The notes under the pieces are model-generated. The model ran no database searches, had not been told where the DNA came from, and worked only from the letters and a program-made list of their open reading frames with translations. This document shows positions 48,374 to 58,977 of a stretch of 64,000 nt of DNA, in pieces. The DNA is from Ophiura sarsii (taxonomy: Eukaryota > Echinodermata > Ophiuroidea > Amphilepidida > Ophiuridae): positions 58,944,580 to 59,008,579 of the forward strand of contig CM069454.1 in the NCBI GenBank assembly GCA_035610835.1, read 5' to 3'. Made by a program: the position numbers and the translations under genes. How positions within the stretch are numbered: the first letter of the stretch is position 1; every line of letters begins with the position of its first letter.

Positions 48374-50186
48374 ATGGCAGATCTGGATGACTTTGTAAAT
48401 TGGGATGAAGTCGATTTGAATAGTGTTCTAGGAGAAGGCAACTGGACTGACACTGAACAAGCGGAGATTCTGGGATCAGAAAACGAGTGGCTAAGCAGCG
48501 AAAACGAAAACAGAAATGAGATTCTTGAACCAGAAGAAAATGAAAATGACGCCAAAGAAAATCATGAACCAATGCCGAAAGAAAAATCACGCAAACACTA
48601 CCAATGTCCATTGTGTAACAAACAATATACATCAACATCAGGGTTCCGGGGTCATGTTTCCAAAAAACATGATAGGCCAGACATCAAAGGTTAGTTATTG
48701 TGTTTTTTGTTGTACTCCCCAGATGAAAACAAGGCCTGAACTGAAAGTGAAATGGCCGAATCATCACGCGATATTTTTACGAAAAGGTGCCAAATTCTGC
48801 AGTGTGGACTTGCGATTATCGGAAATAATAAAATAGCAGTTGTAAAAAACGGAGAATTAAAAGAAATGTAAACAAAATCTTCCAATTAAAGATTGAAACG
48901 GAGAATCAAAGTTAACATAACAAACAATGTGTCAGTGAAATTCTATGGTAATTTAATACTATAGCCTACTAAAAAGTAACTAGGCTAGGGCCTACTTACT
49001 TCAAGTGAGTCTTCTTCTTCCAGATAGCGTCAACTTAAAATATTGACTCTGATACTGTGTGAGTATGCATGCTTGTCTCGTGTCATTGCTTTATCAAATT
49101 AAACCATGACTGTTAAGATTAATCATCTTTCTTTCCTTCTTTCCAGCTCACAAACACCAGATGAAAGCAACAGCCATAGATGACGAGAAAGAGATACAGC
49201 TGCCAGGTAACAACAAGGCACCCCTCTCCAGTGCAGCTGAATTTGAAAACGCATTACCTGGAATAGTCGCCGACGCTCTTGATAGTATTCAGCAGGACAA
49301 ATTCCTTGCATCACCAACTTCAATGGCGGGGAAAGCAATACTTGACATAGCAGGAGCGTTGAAGGCAAACACCATTTTATTTTGTGCTTTTTTGCTCTTG
49401 TATTTAAGATCATCGTTTTTGGTAGAGGACGTCAAGATTGAGAACATTTTACGCAATGTACATCAGTTGAGGTTAAATAGAACTTTTACAACTGGAATTG
49501 CAGACCTCATTTCAAGCACCATGTCTTCAATTGTCCCCGAACGTTTAATGAAACTTTTCGCACAACATTTTATTACCAATTTCACGGCATCATATTTTCG
49601 CAGACAATCTGAACTTTTGGAATCCACCCGAGAATATGAACCAGAGACAATTTCACCCAACGACCAACAAGTCATATTTTACATATGTGGCTATATAATT
49701 CATTCCTTGAGGAAAAGATACTTTAGGGTGAAAAATAAGTCAAAAAGAGAAAGACTTATATCACTCCTTGACCATTTGATTGGTTCTGATGGTGAGAAGT
49801 TGCCAGTCTCCGATTGGATGATTATTTTGAATCGTGGGGGACTAAAAAAGCCTTCCATGGAGTTCTACAAAATTATTGCACAAATTGAACGTTGGCTCAG
49901 AAAATGTGTAAATAAAGACAACCTAAACCAGAACTCTTTAGTCATACTGCAAGGGAAACTGATGGATTCAAATCTTCTCAAAGTGTGTTGGGATAAGCTT
50001 GTGCCTAATGGTGACATTAAATGGCTTCTCCTAGACCATGCGTTGGCTGTGTTTTTGAAGGTTCGTGGTTTTGCCATGGTCAAACTGATACGCAAGGAAC
50101 TCGGCAAGAAACGAAAACAAATGAAGTCTACTGCTGGTGCTAAAAAAGCACTCCGTAAAGAACTGAAAGAACTGACAAGAAAATAA
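48374..50186 (+). CDS. C2H2 zinc-finger protein of the P-like transposon
   Basis: Two exons, 48374-48689 and 49147-50186, with donor AAAG/GTTAGT and acceptor CTTCTTTCCAG/CT. The join is in frame and gives about 451 aa. The N-terminal ~75 aa are acidic (many E, D, N). One C2H2 finger follows at ~residues 76-98 (YQCPLCNKQYTSTS..., C-x2-C-x12-H-x4-H). The large second exon is helical, with FYICGYIIHSLRKRYF and LNRGGLKKPSMEFYKII. These resemble the conserved region C-terminal to the catalytic domain of P/THAP9-like transposases, usually on the same polypeptide. The extreme C-terminus is very basic (GKKRKQMKST...RKELKELTRK). I infer a DNA-binding partner or regulator of the minus-strand transposase; the family assignment of exon 2 is by pattern only. 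ATG 48374 follows stop codons and has AAAC before it. Confidence 0.75.
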
Positions 50187-50942
50187 TCTTTAACTGTGCA
50201 ATTTAATATGTGATTAACCTCTTGCATGAGAACACTTCATTTATAAAATGTGGGTTTACACACCAGTATATAAAATATAGATATTCAATTGAATACATGT
50301 ACAATGAATGAATATGGACATATTGTTTTGAATTTGATTTTGATAGGTCTGAAAATTGCATTCTGCAAAATACATGTGTTAGGCTATATTAAAAAAATCT
50401 TTTGTCTCAAAGCTCTTCAGTTTTTCAAAACCTATAAATGCTGAATGCGATTTTTTTTAAAGTTTTTAAAAAAAAAAATTATATATTCAAATGTATAAAA
50501 TATTGAAATCCTAGTAAAAGTGAACTTTTTGTATTTAAAATGATGTGATCAATGAAAATCTGTGAAATTTTGGGAAATTATATATTTTTTTCTAACGCGC
50601 ACAAATTAACTAACACGCGCGGGAGCTTTGAGACATGATTTGTTTTAATATAGCCTTACACTATAAGTATAATAAAAACAAAGATTGTCGATCACAACGT
50701 TACAATAATTACAAATGTTGAGCGTGTTCCGTGACCATGCATGCAGTGCTCCAAACAGTCACAACGCGACGTGGGGTCTTGTTGATTAGGATGTTATGCA
50801 CGGTGTGACATGTACTAGTCGCATGGGACGATAGGGAATCGCATACACTGTGATTGATCGACAATTGTGTTGTTTTGATTATAACTTAATTTCTACAAAA
50901 TAAACAACTTATTGCAAAAATATTTGCGATGGAAAAAACCAA

Positions 50943-51115
50943 CTAGGGTACTGTCGCCAGTTTTTGGTCACTTTCGCCCTAATCATGTAATAAAAATGAC
51001 CTAGTCATTATAAACTTATGGCTAAAAAAATGCCGCACAGTTGATGCCCGGTATTACTTTAAAATGGTGACGACAGATAGTTACACGATTTGGGCGAAAG
51101 TGACCGAAAATTTCG
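50943..51115. mobile_element. Foldback MITE, GTCGCCAG...GGGCGAAAGTGAC family, copy 1
   Basis: Left TAGGGTACTGTCGCCAGTTT and GGTCACTTTCGCCC are partly inverted at the right (GGGCGAAAGTGACCGAAAA). Related to the better preserved copy at 52833-53022, including the shared interior TTATAAACTTATGGCTAAAA and GTTGATGCCC. Confidence 0.65.
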
Positions 51116-51361
51116 TCTCTTTATTCACCTTTTTGGATTCACATTCATTCTAAGTTAATTCCATGACTTTTCGATGACTACATGCATATAATGAGAATTC
51201 CATGACCTATGTACATGTAGTTCATCTTGCTTGTATCAGCGAAAAATGTTGGGCTTTTAAAAGTGAATTTACGATGCTGAAATATGAATGTTCACGCTCT
51301 GAGAAAATTATTAATTTTTCTTCACACATTTTCATGACTTGTCATTTTTACAAATATCCCT

Positions 51362-51412
51362 GTTTGAACCTGAGACTAAAATACCTTAATTATTTTAGTC
51401 TCAGGTTTGAAC
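51362..51412. mobile_element. P-like transposon excision footprint with perfect 8-bp TSD
   Basis: GTTTGAAC (51362-51369), then 35 nt, then GTTTGAAC (51405-51412). The insert starts with the first 17 nt of the host element's terminal repeat (CTGAGACTAAAATACCT) and ends TATTTTAGTCTCAG, the inverse of its first 14 nt. P-element excision is known to leave the target duplication plus up to ~17 nt from each end. A relative jumped into this element and left. Confidence 0.8.
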
Positions 51413-51787
51413 CCTGTTTAAATAGTGTGTTGGTTGCATCATTTATTTCGGTTGTAAACAACTTGGATTGTTGCAACTGCAGTTCGCGAGACAACATTCT
51501 TTCCAATTTCCACCCAACTCTGTTTTTACATCGAAATTATCATAAATATAAACATGTAGTAGACCGGCTGACCAATGTGCATTGTATTGTAATTTAACTC
51601 AATAATATTGGCCAATGTATGCATATAATGGTGGTTAACAAATAAAATACAAACAGCTACATGTTATAGCTGTGTGAGTTCATTTATTAGTATGAAAACA
51701 AAACATTTATAAAATAAAATTTGATAAATTAAATTAAATCTGCTGAATTTGCATTTAAAATATATTGTGACCCATTAGAACAAACAG

Positions 51788-51929
51788 ACCAGTTGTCAGC
51801 AAATCTCGTTATCAGAAAATTTAGCAAAATACAATTTTGATCCCAGCCAACATGTATACACGTTGGCTGGGATCAAAATTGTATTTTGCTAAATTTTCTG
51901 ACTGGGGGCCTCCTGGAGACAACTGGTTT
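51788..51929. repeat. Perfect 39-bp-stem hairpin with outer stem
   Basis: CAGAAAATTTAGCAAAATAC...GATCCCAGCCAAC (51813-51851), a 10-nt loop, and a perfect inverse ending at 51900. ACCAGTTGTC (51788) and GACAACTGGT (to ~51929) extend the fold. It resembles a foldback MITE or a long-hairpin RNA precursor. Confidence 0.8.
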
Positions 51930-52035
51930 GATGTGATGAGCCACTTACACATTAGGAATATTGCATGGTTTACATATATTTTTGTATATAAAATGTACAT
52001 TCTCAGAACAGACCTCACATAGGATGTACATGTAT

Positions 52036-52420
52036 CGTAGTAGTATCCCTAATAAGTGCCCATGCCCTAATAAGCTCCCACCCCTAAATTTGTAATTTTC
52101 TTTGAAAAGTATAACCATGAATTATGGGAGCCGATTCAAATATCGCACAATTTATAACGCTAATCCCAATTTTTTTGTTTTTCTGTATGAACATTCCACT
52201 GAAGCGAAATGAATGACATGAATTGTGTATGCCATGACTTTGCTAAGGGAGCAAATCAAAACTCGACCGCGCAGCAACCGGCAGTTCCGCCCGGTTGGAC
52301 CGCATATCATTGTTAAGAACAATAGAAACCGGCTGCAACCTCACGGAACCGGCGGCTGCCGGGCGGTCGAGTTTTGATGTGCTCCCTTAACTAACCGCTC
52401 TTATTAGGGATAATACAGTA
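52036..52420. mobile_element. Element with TATCCCTAATAAG ends, carrying a nested MITE
   Basis: TATCCCTAATAAGTG on the left is inverted as CTCTTATTAGGGATA on the right. Inside, at about 52244-52390, a second element has GGGAGCAAATCAAAACTCGA inverted as TCGAGTTTTGATGTGCTCCC with a GC-rich core. Confidence 0.65.
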
Positions 52421-52594
52421 CACATTACATTTTTTTAAATTTTCTTGTAAAATGAAATGATTTACTTTTTACCATGTAATGTCTTGAATAAATGAAAGTT
52501 ATATAACACAGCCAATGTTTATGTTTGTGTTTTTAATGGATTTTGCCAGTGAGAAAATTGAAAGGAGTTGCAACTTACAGTTTACATTCCAAAA

Positions 52595-53320
52595 AAGATA
52601 AAAGAAGGTAAATTCACCAGCTGGTTTAGTTGCCATGGAGGATCCTACTAAATGTTGTTTTAATTTTTAGGCAACAACAGAAAACACTGTTCTACGGTCT
52701 GCAAAGACTGATTGTTTCGAATAACCAATTTTTAATTTTAATTCTTTTTGATAATTTTTGATTTAATGTTTGGAAAATTGTTGAAAATTTAACAAAATTG
52801 ATCCAACTCTCTAAACAAAACTAAAACAATTAAGTAGGGTAAAGTCGCCAGCTTTCGGTCATTTTCGCCCAAATCGTGTAATGAAAATGACCTTGTCGTT
52901 ATAAACTGATGGCTAAAAAGGCCTCATAGTTGATGCCCAGTTTTCCTTTAAAATGGCGATGACCGAGGCATTGCAATACACGATTTGGGCGGAGTAATCG
53001 AAAACTGGCAACTTTACCCTACTTGTAGTTGCAACCTCATTTTAAATAAGTTTACATCAACAAATTAAAAGGTAAATTCACCAGCTGGTTTGGTTGCCAT
53101 AGAGCGGGGTAGGCAACCTTTTTGATTGAATCGGATCCTACTAAATGTTGTTTAATAGGGAAAAAAACAAAAAAACCTGTTCTACAATCAGCAAAGTCCC
53201 GCTTGTTTTGAATAAACAAATTTTATTTGTAATTCTTTTTGGCAAATTTTGATTAAATTGTTGAAAATTCACCAAAAATGATCCAACTCCCAAAACAAAA
53301 CTTCAACAATTTAAATTGCA
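52595..53320 (+). repeat. Direct repeats of ~240 bp flanking a MITE
   Basis: GGTAAATTCACCAGCTGGTT...GTTGCCAT...TCCTACTAAATGTTG...TGATCCAACTC...AAACAAAACT occurs at about 52605-52830 and again at 53070-53310, with small indels. The MITE 52833-53022 lies between. Confidence 0.75.
52833..53022. mobile_element. Foldback MITE, TAGGGTAAAGTCGCCAG family, copy 2
   Basis: Left TAGGGTAAAGTCGCCAGCTT and right AACTGGCAACTTTACCCTA are inverse. GCCCAAATCGTGTA is mirrored as TACACGATTTGGGC. Confidence 0.8.
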
Positions 53321-53399
53321 AAACCAACCCACCCTACCTAAGAGGATCTGTTTGATTGTAGAACAGGTAGTGTCTTTTTGTCACCTATTGTAAATCCCA

Positions 53400-56270
53400 T
53401 CATATAGAGTTTGGTCTTGACTTCTTACGAGGTAAAGGGTAACTATCAGCTCTCGGCGATGCATCTTTTTGCCGCTTTGTGTTGCCATTGAGTGAAGCGA
53501 GTGCTGTGGACCCTATAACACGCAAGGAATTCATGGTGTGACGAATGTCATTGATGACCGGGTTATTACAAGCACCACCTTTGTGCCTGTAGTGACCGAA
53601 ATGCTGCTCCAAAATGTCTTGGTTGAAAACTTCGGTGAGAACAAATGGTGCACCCTTTTGAAGGAGATACCGTATACAAGCGACAATCGACCGCACACTG
53701 ATTTTAAGTCCATTTAGAGTCTGCTGACTTAGTTGCATTTTATCTCGATCTTGTGTTGAGAAATTTCCCGGCCGATTGGTAGCTGATTGATTCCAATCAT
53801 CGAAATAGCCAAGAAATTCTTCCTCAAGGTAGGTTAATCTTGGGTCGTTCACATCAGTGTATGGATCTAGGTCAGGATTGCAGGAGTTTTTTCCTTCGTA
53901 TAAATGCCTTGTGTTTAAGCAGTCAAAGAAGCGATTCATATGCTCAATGAACTGCACAGATTCGCGTACGTCATCTCCATACTCTTGCCGTAAATGTTCC
54001 GCAACCTTTCTACTAAAGACTTGCGCTGCCAGATTCACTTTCATACATGAAAATGGGGTGAGATCAACATGTGCGCGAGTCAGTTTTGACTTGCTGTACA
54101 AGCTGTTTTCAATATGATCCGCATACAAATTCACAATGTGGGTCCATACGATATTTTGGCCATTATTCCAGAGCAAGCGTGACATCTTATGGGATTGCGA
54201 ATTTGAGAAGCAATTTCTTGAGGTTTTCAATAAATGTGGAACATCCGATATGAAATATAAGTGCCTGTCATCATCTGCATAAGGATTTGGTGTAGAGTTA
54301 ACTGGCTCACCATCGCTTCTTTTGCCGTGCATCTCAAAGAACTTACGGTTTTGGCCAGCACCGTCACAAGTCGTAAATAGAACTTTCACCCCAACATTGA
54401 TCTCGAGAAGCTCGATAGCACGCCATATAATTGTGTATAATTGTGTGCTGTCCAAGCCACGCGTTGCAAATGCGGCTAGTGGGAATTTCAAATTTGTAGT
54501 TACTCCACGAACCATGAGCACCAAAGCACTTGTGGCAAGTTCTCGAGGGGTTGATTTGAGCCCTCTCTCCAAGTTGAGGATTTGGTTACTTGTGTCATCT
54601 AAGCTGACATATCCAACTAGTTGACCAGTTGTAGCGCAATATACAAGATCATCTTTTACCTTGATTTCATCTTGCAACAGTCCAACGTGGGAAGCCCATT
54701 CGGCATCAAACATGCCTTTCCGCTGACACTCTTGTTTCAGCATTTCTATTGCCTCTGGGACGAAACCAAGCTTGCTGGGCAGATAATGACTATAATCATA
54801 AAGTGTTCTCTCGCTTGGTAAATGTATAAAGCCTTGCTCTCGCATTGTCTGGTACGCCTTCGACGATTTTGATTTAATTAGCAAGGCCCACTTGACAATC
54901 ATGGGATGCCACCTCATTGACGATTTACTCTTCAGTCTATTAAACTTGAGTTGCTCTGCCCAAAAAATCCTCTCAAAGGAATCTGTGTCCGGGAATACAG
55001 ATTCCAAATCTGGGGTGCATTCTGTGACAAGATGCTCAATGTCCTCGGCGTCTGGTGAACTGAGCTCAGCTTCAAAATTATTAGCCTCAAACACTGCCTT
55101 TGCACGCAAATGTCTATTCTTTCTCTCCGTTTCGCGAAGCTTGATTTTCAATAGCTTGCTTTTTTCCTCCAACTGGCTTCGCGACAGAGAACAATTGGGT
55201 CTGGAGGACGACAGAGTGACTTTCAGATCTCCCTGTGATTTTCTTCGTCGTGATTCCTTGTTGCACAAGACGCGCCTTGTGTCCATGCAACCTTCACATC
55301 GGACAGACCGTGTTGTAAGCAATGAACATGACTTTGAGCGTATTGTGCTTGAGTAATCAGCTCCACAGTTTAGTTCCAAATAGGTCTCACCCTTCGAGTT
55401 GAAATGTTCGATGAATTGTTCATCCGGATTGCCACGACAGATAACATGATCATTTATAGATTCCAGAAATTTCCTGAGATCCTCCAGCGTGTTTACAGAT
55501 GATTGCTTATATGCGCTGTGATTACTTGGGAGTGGCTTGCTATGAACAGTAATAATAGGAGATAAGTCGAAATTGACAGTTAAGCCGGTGCTGATAGTTA
55601 CAGAGTTATGTTCATACAACTGATAAAGGTGCAGTTTGTCAGTTGTTCTGGCTACATTGAATCCCAGGTCATTGAGTTGATCTTCATGTTGAATGGCATT
55701 TTGACGGAGCAACTTGAATGTCGATAAATTGGTATCCTCTGTTGATGGGTCCTCATTGACGCAGTTGCTTCCAACGATCAATTGATCAGCTTCAGATATT
55801 CCGTCAGAGTCTGCATGGCTTGGTTCATCACATGAAATGGATGGACATTCATGCAAAATGCTATCACATGAATTGATGACGTCAGAGTCTGCATGGCTTG
55901 ATTCATCACATAAAATGGATGGACATTCATGCAAAATGCTATCACATGAATTGATGCCGTCCGAGTCTGCATGGCTTGGTTCATCACATGAAATGGATGG
56001 ACATTCATGCAAAATGCTATCACATGAATTGATGCCGTCCGAGTCTGCATGGCTTGGTTCATCACATGAAATGGATGGACATTCATGCAAAATGCTATCA
56101 CATGAACTGATGCTAGAAGAATCCTGAAGAACATTAGGCAGATCTTGCTGGACATATGAGTGGTCTGCATACACTGCAGTAGAGGGTTCAGTCGGCGCTT
56201 CTTTAGCAGATAGGTTCGAACGCCGCTTTTTCTTTCGGCCGATAGACTGCCGTCCTCGTTTGTACTTCAT
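53400..56270 (-). CDS. P-element-type (THAP9-like) transposase
   Basis: Predicted 956 aa from ATG 56270. Start chosen because an acceptor-like TTTTATACAG lies just upstream and the open frame beyond it is a pyrimidine-rich, hydrophobic artefact. Order: basic N-terminus (MKYKRGRQSIGRKKKRRS); four 26-aa repeats (SCDSILHECPSISCDEPSHA) at ~56-159; Cys cluster VRCEGCMDTRRVL near 325; coiled coil ~357-393; MRWHPMIVKWALL...LPSERTLYDY near 450-490; RNase H-like core with LLQDEIKVKDDLVY (~535), TTCDGAGQNRKFF (~636) and ISDVPHLLKTSRNCF (~673); late NQDILEQHFGHYRHKGG (~885-900) with basic tail. These blocks are hallmarks of P/THAP9-type transposases, which cut and paste DNA in the nucleus. No N-terminal THAP zinc finger (C2CH) is visible; an unseen upstream exon could supply it, or the C2H2 partner protein could do the DNA recognition. 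Confidence 0.88.
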   Translation of the reverse strand: MKYKRGRQSIGRKKKRRSNLSAKEAPTEPSTAVYADHSYVQQDLPNVLQDSSSISSCDSILHECPSISCDEPSHADSDGINSCDSILHECPSISCDEPSHADSDGINSCDSILHECPSILCDESSHADSDVINSCDSILHECPSISCDEPSHADSDGISEADQLIVGSNCVNEDPSTEDTNLSTFKLLRQNAIQHEDQLNDLGFNVARTTDKLHLYQLYEHNSVTISTGLTVNFDLSPIITVHSKPLPSNHSAYKQSSVNTLEDLRKFLESINDHVICRGNPDEQFIEHFNSKGETYLELNCGADYSSTIRSKSCSLLTTRSVRCEGCMDTRRVLCNKESRRRKSQGDLKVTLSSSRPNCSLSRSQLEEKSKLLKIKLRETERKNRHLRAKAVFEANNFEAELSSPDAEDIEHLVTECTPDLESVFPDTDSFERIFWAEQLKFNRLKSKSSMRWHPMIVKWALLIKSKSSKAYQTMREQGFIHLPSERTLYDYSHYLPSKLGFVPEAIEMLKQECQRKGMFDAEWASHVGLLQDEIKVKDDLVYCATTGQLVGYVSLDDTSNQILNLERGLKSTPRELATSALVLMVRGVTTNLKFPLAAFATRGLDSTQLYTIIWRAIELLEINVGVKVLFTTCDGAGQNRKFFEMHGKRSDGEPVNSTPNPYADDDRHLYFISDVPHLLKTSRNCFSNSQSHKMSRLLWNNGQNIVWTHIVNLYADHIENSLYSKSKLTRAHVDLTPFSCMKVNLAAQVFSRKVAEHLRQEYGDDVRESVQFIEHMNRFFDCLNTRHLYEGKNSCNPDLDPYTDVNDPRLTYLEEEFLGYFDDWNQSATNRPGNFSTQDRDKMQLSQQTLNGLKISVRSIVACIRYLLQKGAPFVLTEVFNQDILEQHFGHYRHKGGACNNPVINDIRHTMNSLRVIGSTALASLNGNTKRQKDASPRADSYPLPRKKSRPNSI
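55796..56107 (-). repeat. Four 78-bp coding repeats in the transposase gene
   Basis: Four tandem 78-bp units, 26 codons each, keep the frame and encode SCDSILHECPSISCDEPSHADSDG variants. Units differ by only a few bases, so the array is recent. The acidic, Cys-containing repeat has no domain I recognise. Confidence 0.9.
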
Positions 56271-56558
56271 GATGATACTGTATAAAAGAAAAATAAATAC
56301 AATTGTAAATACGAAAAAAAGAAAAGAAATCCTGTTTTTATGCAAATGAATACCGACCCAAATAATTATTTTGGCATGTCAAATTACGGCAACATTTTTC
56401 GAGATGTTTATTTGTTAACATTCATTTTAAAAAAGTGTCCATGAATGTGAAACATGATTTTATTTTTATTGGCAATGAAAAATATAAAAATTGCTCGCGA
56501 AATACTGGTAATTAATGTTTAAGGCAATCCTTAACCCTACCTCTACCCCCCACCTTTT

Positions 56559-56680
56559 TCAGAATTTGCTTTGCAACGTCGAAAAGTTACCCAAATATCC
56601 CATGACGCCCCCAGGATTTGAACCAGGGGCTTCCATTACATCACAGGTGTCAAGGCTACTTGGCGCAGTACATGTATGCA
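56559..56680 (-). repeat. Possible tRNA-derived SINE fragment
   Basis: On the minus strand, GCCCCTGGTTCAAATCCTGG contains a B-box-like GGTTCAAATCC with a nearly paired T-stem. The anticodon side is not tRNA-like enough to call a gene. Confidence 0.3.
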
Positions 56681-56711
56681 GGGGGGGGGGCAGAAGTATA
56701 TGTCGTCCTGA

Positions 56712-57093
56712 CAGTGGCGTAAATTTTCGTAAAAGGTTGCCCCAAATGTTTTCCCAGTCAGTCACCTCGTGAATTTCACGTAAGTGGGGGGGGGGGGGGG
56801 GGGTAAAAAAAAATTGCACGGGGGGGGGGGGGGGGGGGGGGATAAAAAAAATGCGCACGGTCACAAAATTTAGCACGGTCACAAAATTTTGCACTGTCAC
56901 AAAATTGTGCATGGTCACAACATTTTGCAATCCAAAAAGCACAACAGTCAAAATATCATGCCCAATCCTAGGCCCTATTCTTTTTTCTTATGCGAATTTA
57001 GCGTCCCGGTATTGCAGATTTAGCGTCCCGGTATTTGGAGCCGGGGGGGGGGGGCAAACCTCCCCCCCCCCCCCCCCGGTCGGTACGCCCCTG
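56712..57093. mobile_element. CAGTGGCGTA-family MITE with poly-G/C tracts
   Basis: Left CAGTGGCGTAAATTTTCG; right GGTCGGTACGCCCCTG. Interior repeats of ACGGTCACAAAATTTTGCAC and TTTAGCGTCCCGGTATT match a segment near 36080-36283. Four long G or C runs. Inserted in the transposon upstream of the transposase gene. Confidence 0.6.
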
Positions 57094-57369
57094 CGTGTAT
57101 ATTCCGCTAAGTAAATGGGCTGGGTCCATTTTTTTCAGCGAAAAACTTCAACGCCCAGTGGAACAACTTTCTCAGTCGTGGTATTTTGTGGTATATGGTA
57201 TGGTTAGGGTTAATGTGCCTTTAACAATAACATTACATTTTTCTTCTATACATTTTCAAGCTTCCTTTATCTAATTATGGCAAATCTATTCAGGCATGTT
57301 CAAATTCAGCGCTGGCTAATTTTCATTCAGTACGGTATATAATTGAACATAATCAATCGAATCAATAAT

Positions 57370-58330
57370 AAACATGTTGGAAACCATTTTTGGCCAAAAA
57401 TACACAATTTTTAGACCTAAATTATAGGACTATGGGGAATAATATTCTATTTTCAATGCATTTAATGCTAACAGCAACATATTTAAAATGTTAAGATAAC
57501 CAGGTCTTTTTCTTACCATCACGAGTCCGTAACGACCCCTGGAAACATGTTGGAAACCATTTTGCCCAAAAATACACAATTTTTGGACCTAAATTATTAA
57601 ATTACAGGACTATGGGAAATAATATTCTATTTTCAATGCATTGAGTACACACAGCAACATATTTAAAATGTATCTACCAGGTCCAATGTTATGTTAAGAC
57701 CTAAATGATAACCAGGTCTTTTTATTTATTTTTATTACATCACGAGTCCGTCACGATCCCTGGAAACATATTGGAAACCATTTTTGCCCAAAAATACACA
57801 ATTTTTGGACCTAAATTAGTAAATTACAGGACTATGGGAAATAATATTCTATTTTCAATGCATTGAGTACACACAGCAACATATTTCAAATGTATCTACC
57901 GGGTCCAATGTTATGTTAAGACCTAAATGATAACCAGGTCTTTTTATTTATTTTTATTACATCACGAGTCCGTCACAATCCCTGGAAACATATTGGAAAC
58001 CATTTTTGCCCAAAAATACACAATTTTTAGACCTAAATTATAGGACTATAGTAAATAATATTCTGTTTTCAATGCATTGAGTGCACACAACAACATATGT
58101 AAAATGTATCTACCAGGTCCAATGTTAAGACCTAAGGATGATAACCATGTATTTTTTATTACATCATGAGTCCGTCACGATCCCTGGAAACATGTTGGAA
58201 ACCATTTTTGCCCAAAAATACACAATATTTAGACCTAAATTATAGGACTAATAGTAAATAATATTCTGTTTTCAATGTATTGAGTGCACACAGCAACATA
58301 TTAAAAATGTATTAACCAGGTTAATTTTTG
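57370..58330 (+). repeat. Five-copy tandem array near the right end of the P-like element
   Basis: Units of about 174-222 bp, each with ACATGTTGGAAACCATTTTTG, CCAAAAATACACAATTTTT, TAATATTCTATTTTCAATGC, ACACAGCAACATAT and ATCACGAGTCCGTCACGATC. Copies begin near 57373, 57547, 57768, 57990 and 58190. It lies 650 bp from the right terminus; similar subterminal repeats in other DNA transposons bind transposase, but that role here is inference. Confidence 0.85.
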
Positions 58331-58977
58331 ATATTATGAGCATCATTGCAACTTTAATTGATGCAAACTAGTCACAGTTTTCCCTCAAAATATGAAATAT
58401 TGATCATAAAATGCACATAATTGTATTTTTTCCTGATTTCTGGACGTTTTGTGATGATTCCTTGATAATTTAGTAATGTTAGAAATACGTACGTTACACG
58501 GTCAAACAATCAAATTTCGTGAAACCGCTTCTACAAACAAGTTATATAACACCAGTATCGCGTGAATTGAAGCACAAATGGGTCAATTTTAAGGGCAAAA
58601 TCGCCGAAAATATGGACTGCAGAATGGACTGCCGAATTCACCTACCTTGGATACAACGATACACGGAAGTAAAACACTTCGTCATCGTTGCGGTTTCGGT
58701 TATTTTCTCTTTTATACGTAATTTAATATAACCTAAAGTACATATTTATGTTAAGAATTAACAGACTGAAACTTACATCAATGAAAGTTATAATTTCGCT
58801 GTCTATTTGTCGTAAAAAACTGCGTCGAAATCTCGGAATTTTTTCAGAGCAAACATTTCTTGGTAATGGTCGCCATGTTGAATTACAACGCGGACAGCGC
58901 CGCTGTAGTCGAAAGATGTACAGGCCACAGCAGACTTCGTTCGATACGGTTGAATGCGTGACAATGGGAGTCGATCG
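58331..58977 (-). promoter_or_regulatory. Right subterminal region; likely upstream region of the transposase gene
   Basis: No coding signature. The minus-strand gene must be transcribed from somewhere right of 56350, so a promoter and noncoding first exon plausibly lie here. A GC-richer block around 58860-58960 with AACATGGCGACC on the minus strand is the best candidate. Inference only. Confidence 0.3.

Larger units (their letters stand above)
50187..53399. other. Region between the two transposon genes, filled with nested elements
   Basis: No gene. It holds the shared 3' flanks of the two convergent genes, AATAAA at about 50672 (plus) and its inverse near 53223 (minus; possible polyadenylation signal for the transposase), plus the nested repeats listed separately. 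Confidence 0.6.

Noticed and set aside
51202..51597. 131-codon plus-strand ORF
   Set aside because: It reads straight through the transposon excision footprint at 51362-51412 and shows no family signature.
56271..56345. Hydrophobic N-terminal extension of the transposase frame (25 residues), looking like a membrane anchor
   Set aside because: The DNA is a pyrimidine-rich tract ending in TTTTATACAG on the minus strand, a typical splice acceptor. A nuclear transposase with a membrane anchor is implausible.
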